Source of the DNA: Halotia wernerae
GTDB lineage: Bacteria > Cyanobacteriota > Cyanobacteriia > Cyanobacteriales > Nostocaceae
DNA length: 64,000 nt
Assembly: GCA_034931985.1 (NCBI GenBank)
Contig: JAYGHB010000108.1
Location: 1 to 64,000, forward strand
Direction of reading: 5' to 3'
Under the pieces are notes generated by a model that did no database searches, was not told the DNA's origin, and was given only the letters and a program-made list of their open reading frames with translations. Each line of letters begins with the position of its first letter. Position 1 is the first letter of the stretch. This document shows, one piece after another, positions 27,326 to 36,314 of this stretch. The translations under genes were made by a program, and so were the position numbers.

Positions 27326-27836
27326 CACTTGGGTAAGCTTTCACGTAGACTTGAGCAAATTTTATATCTTCTTCAGTCAAATAAGGATAATCTTTGCAAA
27401 CAAGCTCTAGTGACTCGCCTTTATCAAGCATTGAACCAATATGACGAACCGTGAGTCGAGAATTAGGAAACACCGTTTCTCCGCCCATTATGTTCGGATC
27501 AGAAACTAAATTTTTTTTCCACGCCTGAAAACGTTTGATTAATTCAAATACCTCTTTGGCAATAGGCTCAACTTCTATTTTTACAAATTTTATTATTTCA
27601 ATGGTTGGTAACTTTTGCTCTAAAGCTTTAACTAAGCTTTGATAAAGAAACAACCGATAATCAACAGGAATAAAATTTAACTCTTTGATTAAACGTAGAT
27701 AAACCAAAGCAGCAAAATTCAGTCTTGGAGGATTACATTCAGGAAGAATTTTATATTCTACCTCCTTATAAATCTTCTTTGTTGGTAATTCAATAAATGC
27801 GGCAGCTTCAGCAGGGGTAAAAGTTTCTATATACAC
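27303..27836 (-). CDS. DUF433-family antitoxin
   Basis: The start is taken as GTG at 27836, 7 bases after the ribosome binding sequence GGAGGT, giving 177 aa; a TTG at 27851 would sit across that site. The C-terminal part (LVSDPNIMGGETVFPNSRLT, VRHIGSMLDKGESLELVCKD, YPYLTEEDIKFAQVY) is the DUF433 fold, a small DNA-binding antitoxin domain. The N-terminal half (FTPAEAAAFIELPTKKIYK) is an additional helix-turn-helix-like segment, so the protein is longer than minimal DUF433 proteins. It forms a pair with the broken DUF5615 gene. Confidence 0.82.
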   Translation of the reverse strand: MYIETFTPAEAAAFIELPTKKIYKEVEYKILPECNPPRLNFAALVYLRLIKELNFIPVDYRLFLYQSLVKALEQKLPTIEIIKFVKIEVEPIAKEVFELIKRFQAWKKNLVSDPNIMGGETVFPNSRLTVRHIGSMLDKGESLELVCKDYPYLTEEDIKFAQVYVKAYPSVGRPKKN

Positions 27837-28017
27837 AGGTATTACCTCCAAATTTGAAACTATACAGTAACTAAGAAAAAACTATAGACAGGTTGTTGCT
27901 TTTAAAACTGTTTATAAACTATTTGAAATTATTCCCTGTATAGTGAGTATTTTAGCATTTTCTCAAAAGTGTTGACAATAGTTTATTGTTTGATCTTTGG
28001 GTGTTACTAATGAATAC

Positions 28018-31000
28018 TCATCTCTGAAAAATAAATCTAGGTAAAATAATAATAAAATCCGTATAAATATTTACTTTTGTTTCTACTTTAATTTCTCCTC
28101 GATGCTGCTGGACAATAATATCATGGGTAATAGATAGACCTAAACCAGTTCCTTCACCAGTAGGTTTAGTTGTAAAAAAGGGATTAAAAATCTTATCCAG
28201 TGCTTCTTGTGCAATACCTTCGCCGTTATCGCATATACGAATTTCTATTCGCTGATCTAAATCTTTAGTAGTGACCGAAAGCATAGGTGAAAATTCTTCG
28301 TCGTCGCCTGCTGCACTTGCTATAAAACGCATTTTCTTTTTATGTGTTGTATAGCAAGCGTTATTAATTACATTTATAAAAGCGCGACTAATATTTTGGG
28401 GTACGACATTTACTTGACCAAGATTATCAGCATAATCTGTCTTGATGCTAATATTGAACGAGGGAATCTTGGCACGCATTCCGTGATAAGCTAACTTGAT
28501 CGCTTCTTTAAGCAAAGCGTTAATATTGGTCATTTGCCGATCGCCAGCTTGCCCCCGCGAGTGCATCAGCATTGCATGTACAATATTATCTGCCCTTTTG
28601 CCATGCTCATTGATTTTTTCAGCGTTTTGTTTGAGATCGTTTAAAGTTTCGGCAATATATTCTCTAGTCTCTGGATCTAAACGGTCTTGCTGATTTGCAA
28701 TTTCTTCACAGAGTTCCTGAGTTAACTCTACGGAAAGCTCAGCAAAGTTGTTAACAAAGTTTAAGGGATTTTTGATCTCATGGGCAATACCAGCCGTTAA
28801 AGCTCCTAGAGAAGCCAATTTTTCTTGGGCAATAATCTGAGCTTGTGTGGTTGTTAATGTTTGCAGGGTACTGGCTAACTCTTGATTTGTCTGTTGGAGT
28901 TCTTGAGTTCTGATTTCTACTTTCTGTTCTAGAGTATGGCTGTAACCTTCTAGCTGATCGTAAAGACGGGAATTTTCAATAGAAATGGCAGCTTGAGCCG
29001 AAAGGATTCTTAAAACTTCCACGCGATCGCTTGTAAAAGCACCTGTAGTTAAATTATTTTCTAAATATAAAATGCCGCTAAGTTTGCCTTGATGAATTAA
29101 GGGAGTACAGAGGATAGATTTGGGTTGAGTAGCAACAATGTATGGGTCGAGAGTAAATTGTGCTTCATTGGTGGCATCATTTAAGACGACATCTTTGTGA
29201 GTGTGAGCTACATAGTTAATAATAAGTATTGACAAAAGAGGAATTTTAGTTTCAGGGATTACTGAATTTACTGGTAAGGATTGCAGTAAAGTCAAGTCGT
29301 CAGCATCTACACTTCCTTGAGCTTCAATCACTAAATTATCTTGTTTGTAGAAAATCAAAAAACCTTTTTGAGCGCCAGCATTTTCAATAACAATTTTCAT
29401 TAACTTTGCTAGCAACTTATCCAAAACAATTTCGCCAGAAATTGTTTGTGAGGCTTTCAATATACTAGAAAAATCTAATACACTTGATGTAGTTTGATCT
29501 GAGTTGGTGGTTGAGATCTTTAAGTGAGTCGGAAAGTTATCTGTTGAGGTTTTGGTCAAAAACCGTGGGTATCTGGTCTCCAAATCTTTGACCTTAGCTA
29601 TAGCTCCCCAACGCTGATAAGCATAGTGAGCATCTTGCAGGTAGTGACGAGCCAGATGTTTTTGGTTCCTAGCTAAATAAAATCGCCCCGCTAGTTCGTA
29701 AGCAAGAGCTTCTTCATGGAGATATTCATGTTCATGAGCTAGGGTAATGGCGCGATCATAATATTCTCTGGCATCTTGATCTTTACCTAATACATAAAAA
29801 CGCTCGGCTTCTACTAAATAAAATTTGTGTAGATAATTCATGGGAGCATGATTTGCCCATGTTTTCATCTTTTCTTGGTTAGCAGCAACTTTTTCGAGAA
29901 TGCGATTTTGTTCTATTGCAGAAGCATCAGGAAACATCACCAGCCGAGCCAGCGAATCATAAAAATAAGCAGGGGGAGCAAAACAAGTTGTTGCCGCATT
30001 CACTAAATATTCTTCCAACTTCACTGCATTTTCAATTGCTTGCTCAAATTGATGAAAGTGATAACACAGGGTAAGTTTATTTGTGTATAAATGCAACATT
30101 GCAGTTCGATCTTGAACTTCTAAATGCAACGGCAGCATTTTGTTTTCATCGTAGACTTCACCATTTAAACAACAGGGATTTTCCGCTTTGCCAATTAAGT
30201 TGAGGACTACCTGCCAAAATATACGATGCCAATTGAGAAATGCTTCTTGCTTGAGTTGAGCGATCGCTTGATTATAAGTTGCTTGTTCTTGTTCCAGTTT
30301 TACCAATTCTTTGCCACTTAAATATGACATCATGCAGTAACCCATTGCCCCACCAGCAGCAAATTCAAAATCTCCACTTTCCAATCCGCTTTGATAAGCT
30401 TCTAACTCATATAACAGGACTTTTCTCAGATGTTCTTTTAAATGTCTGACAAAGTTACAAAACACATATATCTTGGCTTTAAGTTTTGTGGCATTGAATT
30501 TTTCTAACAGATGTAAAGCCAATTGACTGAATTGATATGCAGTATCAATATGTCCCTGACCACATAAAATTAATCCATAATTAGCATAAGCAAAAGCTGA
30601 TTCGGGGGCATTACCTTCAGTAACCGAAAGATTGACCTGTTGGCAGGCAATTAACGGAATCAGTTCATTTACTGTTAAGTAGGCAGGACTCCAGACAATG
30701 GTCATGATTTGCATAGCTGCCAGTTTGACCGGATCGGTCATTGTGGGTAAGTCAATCAAGTCTGAGGGCGCTTTTCCTGCTAAAACTAAATGTGTTTGTT
30801 TCAAAGTCAGGATTATGTCTGCCGGACTTGGTTGTTCTGGAAAAACTATGTTTAATAATTTCAGTACTTGCAGCGCCGTTTTGACAGCTTCTAGATGTTT
30901 GTTTTCTGCCCAATAAGCTTGGATGCGAACTTTGTAAACTTTGACTTTTTCTAGTAGTGTCTGGGCTTGTTGCAGAACTATCTCTGTTAAACGCTCCATT

Positions 31001-33432
31001 ACTTCAAAATTGGTACTGAGATAAGCTGCCTCTGCTGCTTCTACATGAAGTTCCAAGGTCAGGTTGTATTGATGATGCCAACTATCTTTTTGTAATAGCC
31101 CTAGACCAATTTGCAAGTAGTTAAATGCCGATTGATAAGCTGCTGAGGCTTTGGCTTTCTTTCCTGCCTGTAAATTTAACTGTGCTAACTGATATTTTTC
31201 TACTTGGTAGTTAATTAAATCCTGCCCTAGATTTAACTGATTCACAACATCAAATAAGTTTTCATCTTGCTTTTGTGGCGGCGTATTTTTTAGTAATAGT
31301 TGACCAATACGCAGATGCACTGCCTTTTTATCTGCTTCGGCAATTAGTAAATAGACTGCTTGCTGGATTCTGTCATGGATAAACTTGTATTCTGCTGTCA
31401 ACCGTTCTAACAAACCTTCCACATCCTGATTTGTCAACTTGTAAGTATTGCTTAGAGGTAATATAAATCCCTCAGCGATCGCTGACCAAAGAGCAGATGC
31501 TGTTTCTCGTGGCGTTTTTTCAGAGATAGTTGATAGTCGTTCTAGGCTAAACTGGTTGCCAATACAAGCGGCTAACTTCAAAACTGTTTGTGTCTGTGGC
31601 GGTAACTTTTGCACCTTATCCGCCATCAATTCCACTACATTATCGGTGATTTGTTGAGATTGGATTTGCTCTAAATTCCATTGCCAAGAGCTTTGTTCAT
31701 AGTTAAAAGTGACTAAGGCTTCTCCATATAAAGACTTCAAAAACTCAGTCATAAAAAAGGGATTACCATCAGTCTTAGCCAATACTAATTCGGCTAGGGG
31801 AATGGCAATTGCTGGCTGACAGTGGCAGACATCACTCACTAACTGAGTTATCTGTGGCAAGGCTAAAGGTGACAGTACAATCTGATTAACTGTTGCTTTA
31901 ATTTTCTTGATTTCAGCCAAGGTCAACATTAAAGGATGTGCTGCACTGACTTCGTTATCCCGATAGGCTCCAATTAAAAAGAGATATTTATGATCTGCTA
32001 CTGTCATTAACATCTCAATTAACTTCAAGGAAGCCCCATCGACCCATTGCAAATCGTCTAAGAAAATAACTAAGGGATGTTCTTGACAGGTAAATACTTT
32101 AATAAAGTTTTGTAAAACTAAGTTAAAACGGTTTGTGGCTTCTGTTGGTGGCAAATCAACTACAGCAGGTTGCGAACCAATAATCAGTTCTACTTCTGGA
32201 ATCACCTCAATCATCACCTGTCCATTGCTACCCAAAGCCGTGAGTAGTTTTTCTCGCCAAAGAGCGATCGCTATCTCATTTTCTGTAAGTAGTTGTAACA
32301 CCAATGACCGAAATGCCTGGATAATCGACGTATAAGGGATATTGCGTTGAAACTGATCAAATTTCCCAGCGATCAAGTAGCCATGCTGGCGGGTAATTGG
32401 CTTATAGACTTCCTGCACTAAAGCTGACTTACCAATTCCAGAAAACCCTGACACCAACATCATTTCGTTCGCACCCAGGCTTACCCGTTCAAAGACAGCC
32501 ATCAAAGTTGCGATTTCTTCTTCCCGGCCATACAGCTTTTGCGGAATTTGAAACTTATCTGAAATATCCTGTCGTCCTAATAGAAAAGGTTCAATTCGTT
32601 GTTTGGTTTGCCACTGCTGTAAACATATTTCTAAGTCTGCCTTTAATCCATGCACTGATTGATAACGATCTTCGGCATTTTTGTTCATCAATTTCAGGAC
32701 AATCTCTGAAATTACTTGAGGAATGTCTGGCTTGCGTTCATGTAGAGGCACAGATTGTTTAGCAATATGACAATGTACCAATTTCAGGGCATCATCTGTA
32801 GAGAAAGGCAACTGACCTGTCAATAATTCGTAAAAGGTTACTCCCAGTGAGTAAAAATCTGTTCGATAATCAATGGCTCGATTCATTCGTCCAGTCTGTT
32901 CTGGCGAGATATAAGCGAGGGTTCCTTCTAACAAATTAGGATTGCGAAATGTAGGATTTTCTCGTGAGAGTACTGTCGAGATGCTAAAGTCAATGAGTTT
33001 AACTTGTCCTGTTTGATGATTCCAAACAATATTAGCTGGGTTAATATTTTTGTGGATTACCTGACATTGATGTACCTCTTTGAGAATTTTCACAATTTGA
33101 ATAGCAAGACGGAGAAATTCTGCGAGAGTAAATTGTCTCTTTTTAATGAAGCGATTGAGAGATTCACCGCCAAAATCTTCTAACACCATTATCCATTGAT
33201 GCAAATAATTTTCTAAGTTGTAAGCTTTTATCACTCCTTTTAACAGCAAAGATTTGGTCGTTTCATACTCTTGTTTAAACCAAGCTATTCTTTCCGGTGA
33301 GGGATAAGCTGGTTTGAGAATTTTGAGGATGACTGGTTGAGAATCTTCTATTTGATATCCGCGATAGACGAGCGAGTTAGGGCTATCGTGAAGTTCTTCA
33401 ATAATTTGGTAGCCTGGAAAAGATGCTGGCAT
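28018..33432 (-). CDS. Ser/Thr kinase-AAA-GAF-histidine kinase
   Basis: An 1804-aa multidomain sensor of the cyanobacterial Hstk type. Residues about 8-275 are a protein kinase fold (VILKILKP, GTLAYISPEQTGRMN), about 290-560 an AAA_16 ATPase (YGREEEIATLM; Walker A VSGFSGIGKSALVQEVY near 334; Walker B LVIFLDDLQWVD). A long helical TPR-like region follows to about 1300, then a GAF domain at about 1335-1490, and the histidine kinase with H-box GIAHEIKNPLNFVNNF (His near 1550) and ATPase motifs CDNGEGIAQE and GTGLGLSI. In the kinase domain the loop reads VIHKNINPAN, Asn where the catalytic Asp (HKD) is expected, and the magnesium loop is DFS instead of DFG. The Ser/Thr kinase part may be inactive while the histidine kinase looks complete. 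Confidence 0.93.
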   Translation of the reverse strand: MPASFPGYQIIEELHDSPNSLVYRGYQIEDSQPVILKILKPAYPSPERIAWFKQEYETTKSLLLKGVIKAYNLENYLHQWIMVLEDFGGESLNRFIKKRQFTLAEFLRLAIQIVKILKEVHQCQVIHKNINPANIVWNHQTGQVKLIDFSISTVLSRENPTFRNPNLLEGTLAYISPEQTGRMNRAIDYRTDFYSLGVTFYELLTGQLPFSTDDALKLVHCHIAKQSVPLHERKPDIPQVISEIVLKLMNKNAEDRYQSVHGLKADLEICLQQWQTKQRIEPFLLGRQDISDKFQIPQKLYGREEEIATLMAVFERVSLGANEMMLVSGFSGIGKSALVQEVYKPITRQHGYLIAGKFDQFQRNIPYTSIIQAFRSLVLQLLTENEIAIALWREKLLTALGSNGQVMIEVIPEVELIIGSQPAVVDLPPTEATNRFNLVLQNFIKVFTCQEHPLVIFLDDLQWVDGASLKLIEMLMTVADHKYLFLIGAYRDNEVSAAHPLMLTLAEIKKIKATVNQIVLSPLALPQITQLVSDVCHCQPAIAIPLAELVLAKTDGNPFFMTEFLKSLYGEALVTFNYEQSSWQWNLEQIQSQQITDNVVELMADKVQKLPPQTQTVLKLAACIGNQFSLERLSTISEKTPRETASALWSAIAEGFILPLSNTYKLTNQDVEGLLERLTAEYKFIHDRIQQAVYLLIAEADKKAVHLRIGQLLLKNTPPQKQDENLFDVVNQLNLGQDLINYQVEKYQLAQLNLQAGKKAKASAAYQSAFNYLQIGLGLLQKDSWHHQYNLTLELHVEAAEAAYLSTNFEVMERLTEIVLQQAQTLLEKVKVYKVRIQAYWAENKHLEAVKTALQVLKLLNIVFPEQPSPADIILTLKQTHLVLAGKAPSDLIDLPTMTDPVKLAAMQIMTIVWSPAYLTVNELIPLIACQQVNLSVTEGNAPESAFAYANYGLILCGQGHIDTAYQFSQLALHLLEKFNATKLKAKIYVFCNFVRHLKEHLRKVLLYELEAYQSGLESGDFEFAAGGAMGYCMMSYLSGKELVKLEQEQATYNQAIAQLKQEAFLNWHRIFWQVVLNLIGKAENPCCLNGEVYDENKMLPLHLEVQDRTAMLHLYTNKLTLCYHFHQFEQAIENAVKLEEYLVNAATTCFAPPAYFYDSLARLVMFPDASAIEQNRILEKVAANQEKMKTWANHAPMNYLHKFYLVEAERFYVLGKDQDAREYYDRAITLAHEHEYLHEEALAYELAGRFYLARNQKHLARHYLQDAHYAYQRWGAIAKVKDLETRYPRFLTKTSTDNFPTHLKISTTNSDQTTSSVLDFSSILKASQTISGEIVLDKLLAKLMKIVIENAGAQKGFLIFYKQDNLVIEAQGSVDADDLTLLQSLPVNSVIPETKIPLLSILIINYVAHTHKDVVLNDATNEAQFTLDPYIVATQPKSILCTPLIHQGKLSGILYLENNLTTGAFTSDRVEVLRILSAQAAISIENSRLYDQLEGYSHTLEQKVEIRTQELQQTNQELASTLQTLTTTQAQIIAQEKLASLGALTAGIAHEIKNPLNFVNNFAELSVELTQELCEEIANQQDRLDPETREYIAETLNDLKQNAEKINEHGKRADNIVHAMLMHSRGQAGDRQMTNINALLKEAIKLAYHGMRAKIPSFNISIKTDYADNLGQVNVVPQNISRAFINVINNACYTTHKKKMRFIASAAGDDEEFSPMLSVTTKDLDQRIEIRICDNGEGIAQEALDKIFNPFFTTKPTGEGTGLGLSITHDIIVQQHRGEIKVETKVNIYTDFIIILPRFIFQR

Positions 33433-34094
33433 TCATCTACCTCCCAATTATTTGAATTATTATATAGCGCTTCTCGGTGGGGATAAGGGGCTAGGAACTA
33501 AGGGCTAGAGTTGTATATTCAATCCATAAAAAAACTGCTATGTAATTTGTAGATAAACTAGTTATCAAGGTGATAATAAACTCGAATTTAAGAGAAATTA
33601 TACTTGATATTATTTATGAGTTTTTTTATTAAAAATACGTGAGTTCGATGAACCTCTCCCCAACCCCTCTCCAGGGCAAACGCATCTAAAGTATAAGAAT
33701 CCTTTAATAGCAAGGGTTTTGGCGTTTTTAAAGTTAGCCTATTTTTTCGTCAATATCCTTATCCAGCAAGGGTTTCAGAAATACCGTGCGTTCGCCCTGA
33801 ACCCCTCTCCGACGCGGAGAGGGGCTTAAATATCTTTAATTACCAACGAAAATTAAGCCTTTAGAGCCTCTCTCCTTGCAGGGGAGAGGAATGGAAGCGG
33901 GGTTTTTAAATCCGTCGAACTCACGTCAAAAATATACTAAAAGCCTGTTATAATAGGGATTTTAGTATATTAATTAAATTCAAGAAACTAGAATTTGATC
34001 AAAGTTATTTACTAGACCAAGCATACAACTAGAATCTTGAGTTTCTCTAAATTGAATATTGGCAATAACGAAGCTGAGACCAATAAAACTCAAG
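33433..34094. other. Intergenic region with MITE
   Basis: A 662-bp gap between the large kinase and the borosin-type precursor gene. A 290-bp MITE occupies 33637-33926. The remaining DNA is AT-rich; a TAAGGGCTAGA-type repeat lies near 33500. No additional gene was recognised. Confidence 0.6.
33637..33926. mobile_element. 290-bp MITE with 12-bp terminal inverted repeats
   Basis: ACGTGAGTTCGA (33637-33648) and TCGAACTCACGT (33915-33926) are perfect inverted repeats. The interior has CCCCTCTCC-rich arms that can fold on each other. No protein is encoded, so it would depend on a transposase in trans. A shorter relative lies at 50040-50143. AAAAAT occurs near both ends, but no clean target duplication is seen. 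Confidence 0.8.
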
Positions 34095-34358
34095 CTAATC
34101 TTCTTTAGAAGGCTCAGGTTCGGGATCAGGATCGGGAAAAGGATCTTCTGGATTAGGATCATTGCAAATTTCTGCTAATGGAGTCATTTCATCGGCGAAT
34201 AAAGCTGCAATTTGTTTACTACTCTTACTTTCAAAAACTGCCTGATCTCCTTCAGATAATCTGACCAGATCTGTCATAAGAATAGGCTGTTGAGCAAATG
34301 CTATCTGCTGCTTAGGATTAATAGCAATGTCGGTCAGAAAATCGAATAAGCTGCTCAT
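34095..34358 (-). CDS. Putative split-borosin precursor peptide
   Basis: An 87-aa protein, ATG at 34358 after the ribosome binding sequence AGGAGAGA. Residues 1-60 are helical: SLFDFLTDIAINPKQQIAFA, then LMTDLVRLSEGDQAVFESKS and KQIAALFADEM. The arrangement (hydrophobic helix, NP-K, then L-S/T-E-x-D/E-x-A) resembles the borosin-binding or clasp segment of OphMA (there LALDPKALADY ... LTPQERAALELGD) and related LigA-like leaders. The tail from about 61 (LAEICNDPNPEDPFPDPDPE) is rich in Pro, Asp and Glu and ends SKED. It would be the core and follower region to be N-methylated. The gene is the last of an operon that starts with a borosin-type methyltransferase. Leader recognition is by eye, so the call is inferential. 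Confidence 0.68.
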   Translation of the reverse strand: MSSLFDFLTDIAINPKQQIAFAQQPILMTDLVRLSEGDQAVFESKSSKQIAALFADEMTPLAEICNDPNPEDPFPDPDPEPEPSKED

Positions 34359-34423
34359 AATGGAATCTCTCCTAACTATTGGAAAATAAGTTTAATACAA
34401 CCTCCAAGAGTGAATCTATTTTA

Positions 34424-34565
34424 TCAGTCAACGCTAGCCCACTCTTCGGCGATCGCTGTTAAAACTTGATTGACTTTCTCGTATCCTTCTTCGTAAACAA
34501 GGTGTGCAAGCTTAGCGTACCTTTCAGAAGGAGACTGATTAAAATTAGCAGCTAAAAACTTGCCG
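34424..34565 (-). pseudogene. Out-of-frame C-terminal tail of TPR protein C
   Basis: Just after the last codons of the 34552 gene, the frame one base back reads SIGKFLAANFNQSPSERYAK, LAHLVYEEGYEKVNQVLTAI and ends AEEWASVD at 34424. This is protein-like and helical and would extend the TPR protein by about 47 residues. A one-base indel near 34565, or programmed frameshifting, would explain it. Confidence 0.55.
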
Positions 34566-35337
34566 ATGGAGGAAGGAACACTTCACCAATATCCAGAACG
34601 GTAGGCCGTTTAAAAACATTGATATAAGTCTTTAAACTCTTCTCGATATCGAGATAAGTCAGTTTCCATTCTTCTAAAGCACTTGTTTCGTTACCAGCAG
34701 CTTCTAAGGCCCTGGCTTTTTGCCGATGGATTGCTGCTCGAAAGGCTATAGCCCAGGCATATTTGTTATTCAACTCGATCGCTCTACTGAAATCTTTGAT
34801 TGCTTCATCGTAGTAGGGTTGTTCTGGTGTGTTATCCTCTCCTTTGATATACCCAAGGAATCTGTAAGCAGAACCTCTGCGGGCGAAAGCCCAAGTATAA
34901 TTGGGGTCGATATCGATAGCTTTATCTAAATAGGTTTTGGCATTAGATAAAAGTATTTTGACTTTTTGGTGATCGTTTCTAGGTCTTTCTGCGATCGCCC
35001 ACCAAGTATTATTTTCGCCTCGATGTGCCAAAGCCCAAGCATAATTGGGATTCCGTTGAAGTGCTTGGTCAAATTTTTCGTCTGCTTGTTTGTAATACTC
35101 AAATTTTTGGTCATTTAGGCGTTTGAGAGTACCGCCCCGATATGAAAGCGTTGCGCCCCAATGAGACCAAGCCCATGCATAGTTATCATCTTCTTTAATT
35201 GCTTCTTCAAAATGCCGTCCTGCCTGTTCAAGTAGGCTATCGATATTATCTTTGATAAACTCGTCTTGGTTGTATCTAGCCAACAGACGAAAACTCTCTC
35301 CTTCTCTGGCTTTGGATATGGCTGCTTTTCTGCCCAT
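34552..35337 (-). CDS. TPR protein C of the borosin-type operon
   Basis: A 261-aa protein with about four TPR motifs built on NYAWA (DDNYAWAWSHWGATLSYRG, NPNYAWALAHRGENNTWWA, DPNYTWAFARRGSAYRFLG, NNKYAWAIAFRAAIHRQKA). ATG at 35337 follows AAGGAGA. TPR proteins bind other proteins or peptides; here the neighbours suggest a role with the methyltransferase or its precursor, but this is inference. It differs from TPR proteins A and B, which are closer to each other. The natural C-terminus probably lies in another frame (see 34424-34565). It lies 190 bp upstream of the precursor gene. Confidence 0.85.
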   Translation of the reverse strand: MGRKAAISKAREGESFRLLARYNQDEFIKDNIDSLLEQAGRHFEEAIKEDDNYAWAWSHWGATLSYRGGTLKRLNDQKFEYYKQADEKFDQALQRNPNYAWALAHRGENNTWWAIAERPRNDHQKVKILLSNAKTYLDKAIDIDPNYTWAFARRGSAYRFLGYIKGEDNTPEQPYYDEAIKDFSRAIELNNKYAWAIAFRAAIHRQKARALEAAGNETSALEEWKLTYLDIEKSLKTYINVFKRPTVLDIGEVFLPPSASF

Positions 35338-35364
35338 TTTTATGTCTCCTTGATAGATATTTTT

Positions 35365-35410
35365 GTAGTAAGGACTTTAGTCCTTAAATCAGCACTAAAG
35401 TGCTGACTAC
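35365..35410. repeat. 46-bp palindromic repeat inside the operon
   Basis: GTAGT and ACTAC enclose two hairpins, AGGACTTTAGTCCT and AGCACTAAAGTGCT. It lies between TPR genes B and C. Such small palindromes are dispersed in Nostocales; in this position it could fold in the mRNA and reduce expression of the distal genes. Confidence 0.75.
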
Positions 35411-35420
35411 GAACAGAATA

Positions 35421-36314
35421 CTAATCAAGTTCAGCAATTAACCTTAAAAACTGCGGCGAGTTTAGCAGTTCTAGCCATGCTATGTCATGACGTGCAAACT
35501 CGATCGCTTCTTGATCTAGTGGAATCGCCTCTTGGAGATAGTTCAACGCTATCTCTGGCTGGCTCTCAATCGCAGCTAGTCCTCCCAATCGATAAAGAAC
35601 AATCCCGCGCTCTTGAGTGTCCAGCAAAGTTAACAATAGTGTCCGTGCTTTTTCAATATCTAGACGAGCCTCAGCTAATCCTTGCCAACGAGCCTGAAAT
35701 ATAGCAATGTTATACAGAGCAAAGTGATTCTTTGGATCTGCTTGCAAAGCTAGTTGACAACAGTTAATCGCCTCGGCGTATTGCCCACAATAACTCAGCA
35801 ACGAGCCACGCTCACTTTGCCAATTGTCAAATACTGTCTGATCAAGGACAATTGCTCTGTCGAAATCAACTAATGCTTCCTCATACTGTCTTAATAAATC
35901 ATAGATACGCGCTCGATAGGCAAGTGCCCAAGCATAATTAGGGTTAAGGTCAATTGCTCGGCTAAAATCTGCTAAGGCTTTTTGATAATAATGTTTTCCC
36001 ATCCAGCGGTAAGTTACACCCCGATGAGCAAGCGCCCAAACATAGTTAGGCTTCAATTGTAGGGATTGGTTAAAGTCAGCGATCGCTTGGGGATAGCATT
36101 TCATTAATCGATAAACTTCTCCCCGGTGGGCAATTGCCCAGGCGTAGGTAGAATTTTGGGCGATCGCTTGGTTAAAGTATGTCAAAGCTTCTTCATACTG
36201 TTTATCTAAGCGGCAAACTTCCCCTTGATGAGCGATCGCTTCGGTATTATTGGGATTGTGTTTGATTGATTGATTAAGGTTAGCGAGCGTTTCGCCGTAA
36301 CTTTTCAAGTTCAT
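35421..36314 (-). CDS. TPR protein B of the borosin-type operon
   Basis: A 297-aa protein made of TPR motifs (NSTYAWAIAHRGEVYRLMK, KPNYVWALAHRGVTYRWMG, NPNYAWALAYRARIYDLLR) and a C-terminal helical part ending ELLNSPQFLRLIAELD. It is a tandem paralog of TPR protein A with the same domain order. The ATG overlaps the stop of gene A (GGAGGATGA), and the Gly-Gly codons of A form the ribosome binding site, so the two are translationally coupled. Likely a cytoplasmic scaffold for protein binding; the target is unknown. Confidence 0.87.
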   Translation of the reverse strand: MNLKSYGETLANLNQSIKHNPNNTEAIAHQGEVCRLDKQYEEALTYFNQAIAQNSTYAWAIAHRGEVYRLMKCYPQAIADFNQSLQLKPNYVWALAHRGVTYRWMGKHYYQKALADFSRAIDLNPNYAWALAYRARIYDLLRQYEEALVDFDRAIVLDQTVFDNWQSERGSLLSYCGQYAEAINCCQLALQADPKNHFALYNIAIFQARWQGLAEARLDIEKARTLLLTLLDTQERGIVLYRLGGLAAIESQPEIALNYLQEAIPLDQEAIEFARHDIAWLELLNSPQFLRLIAELD

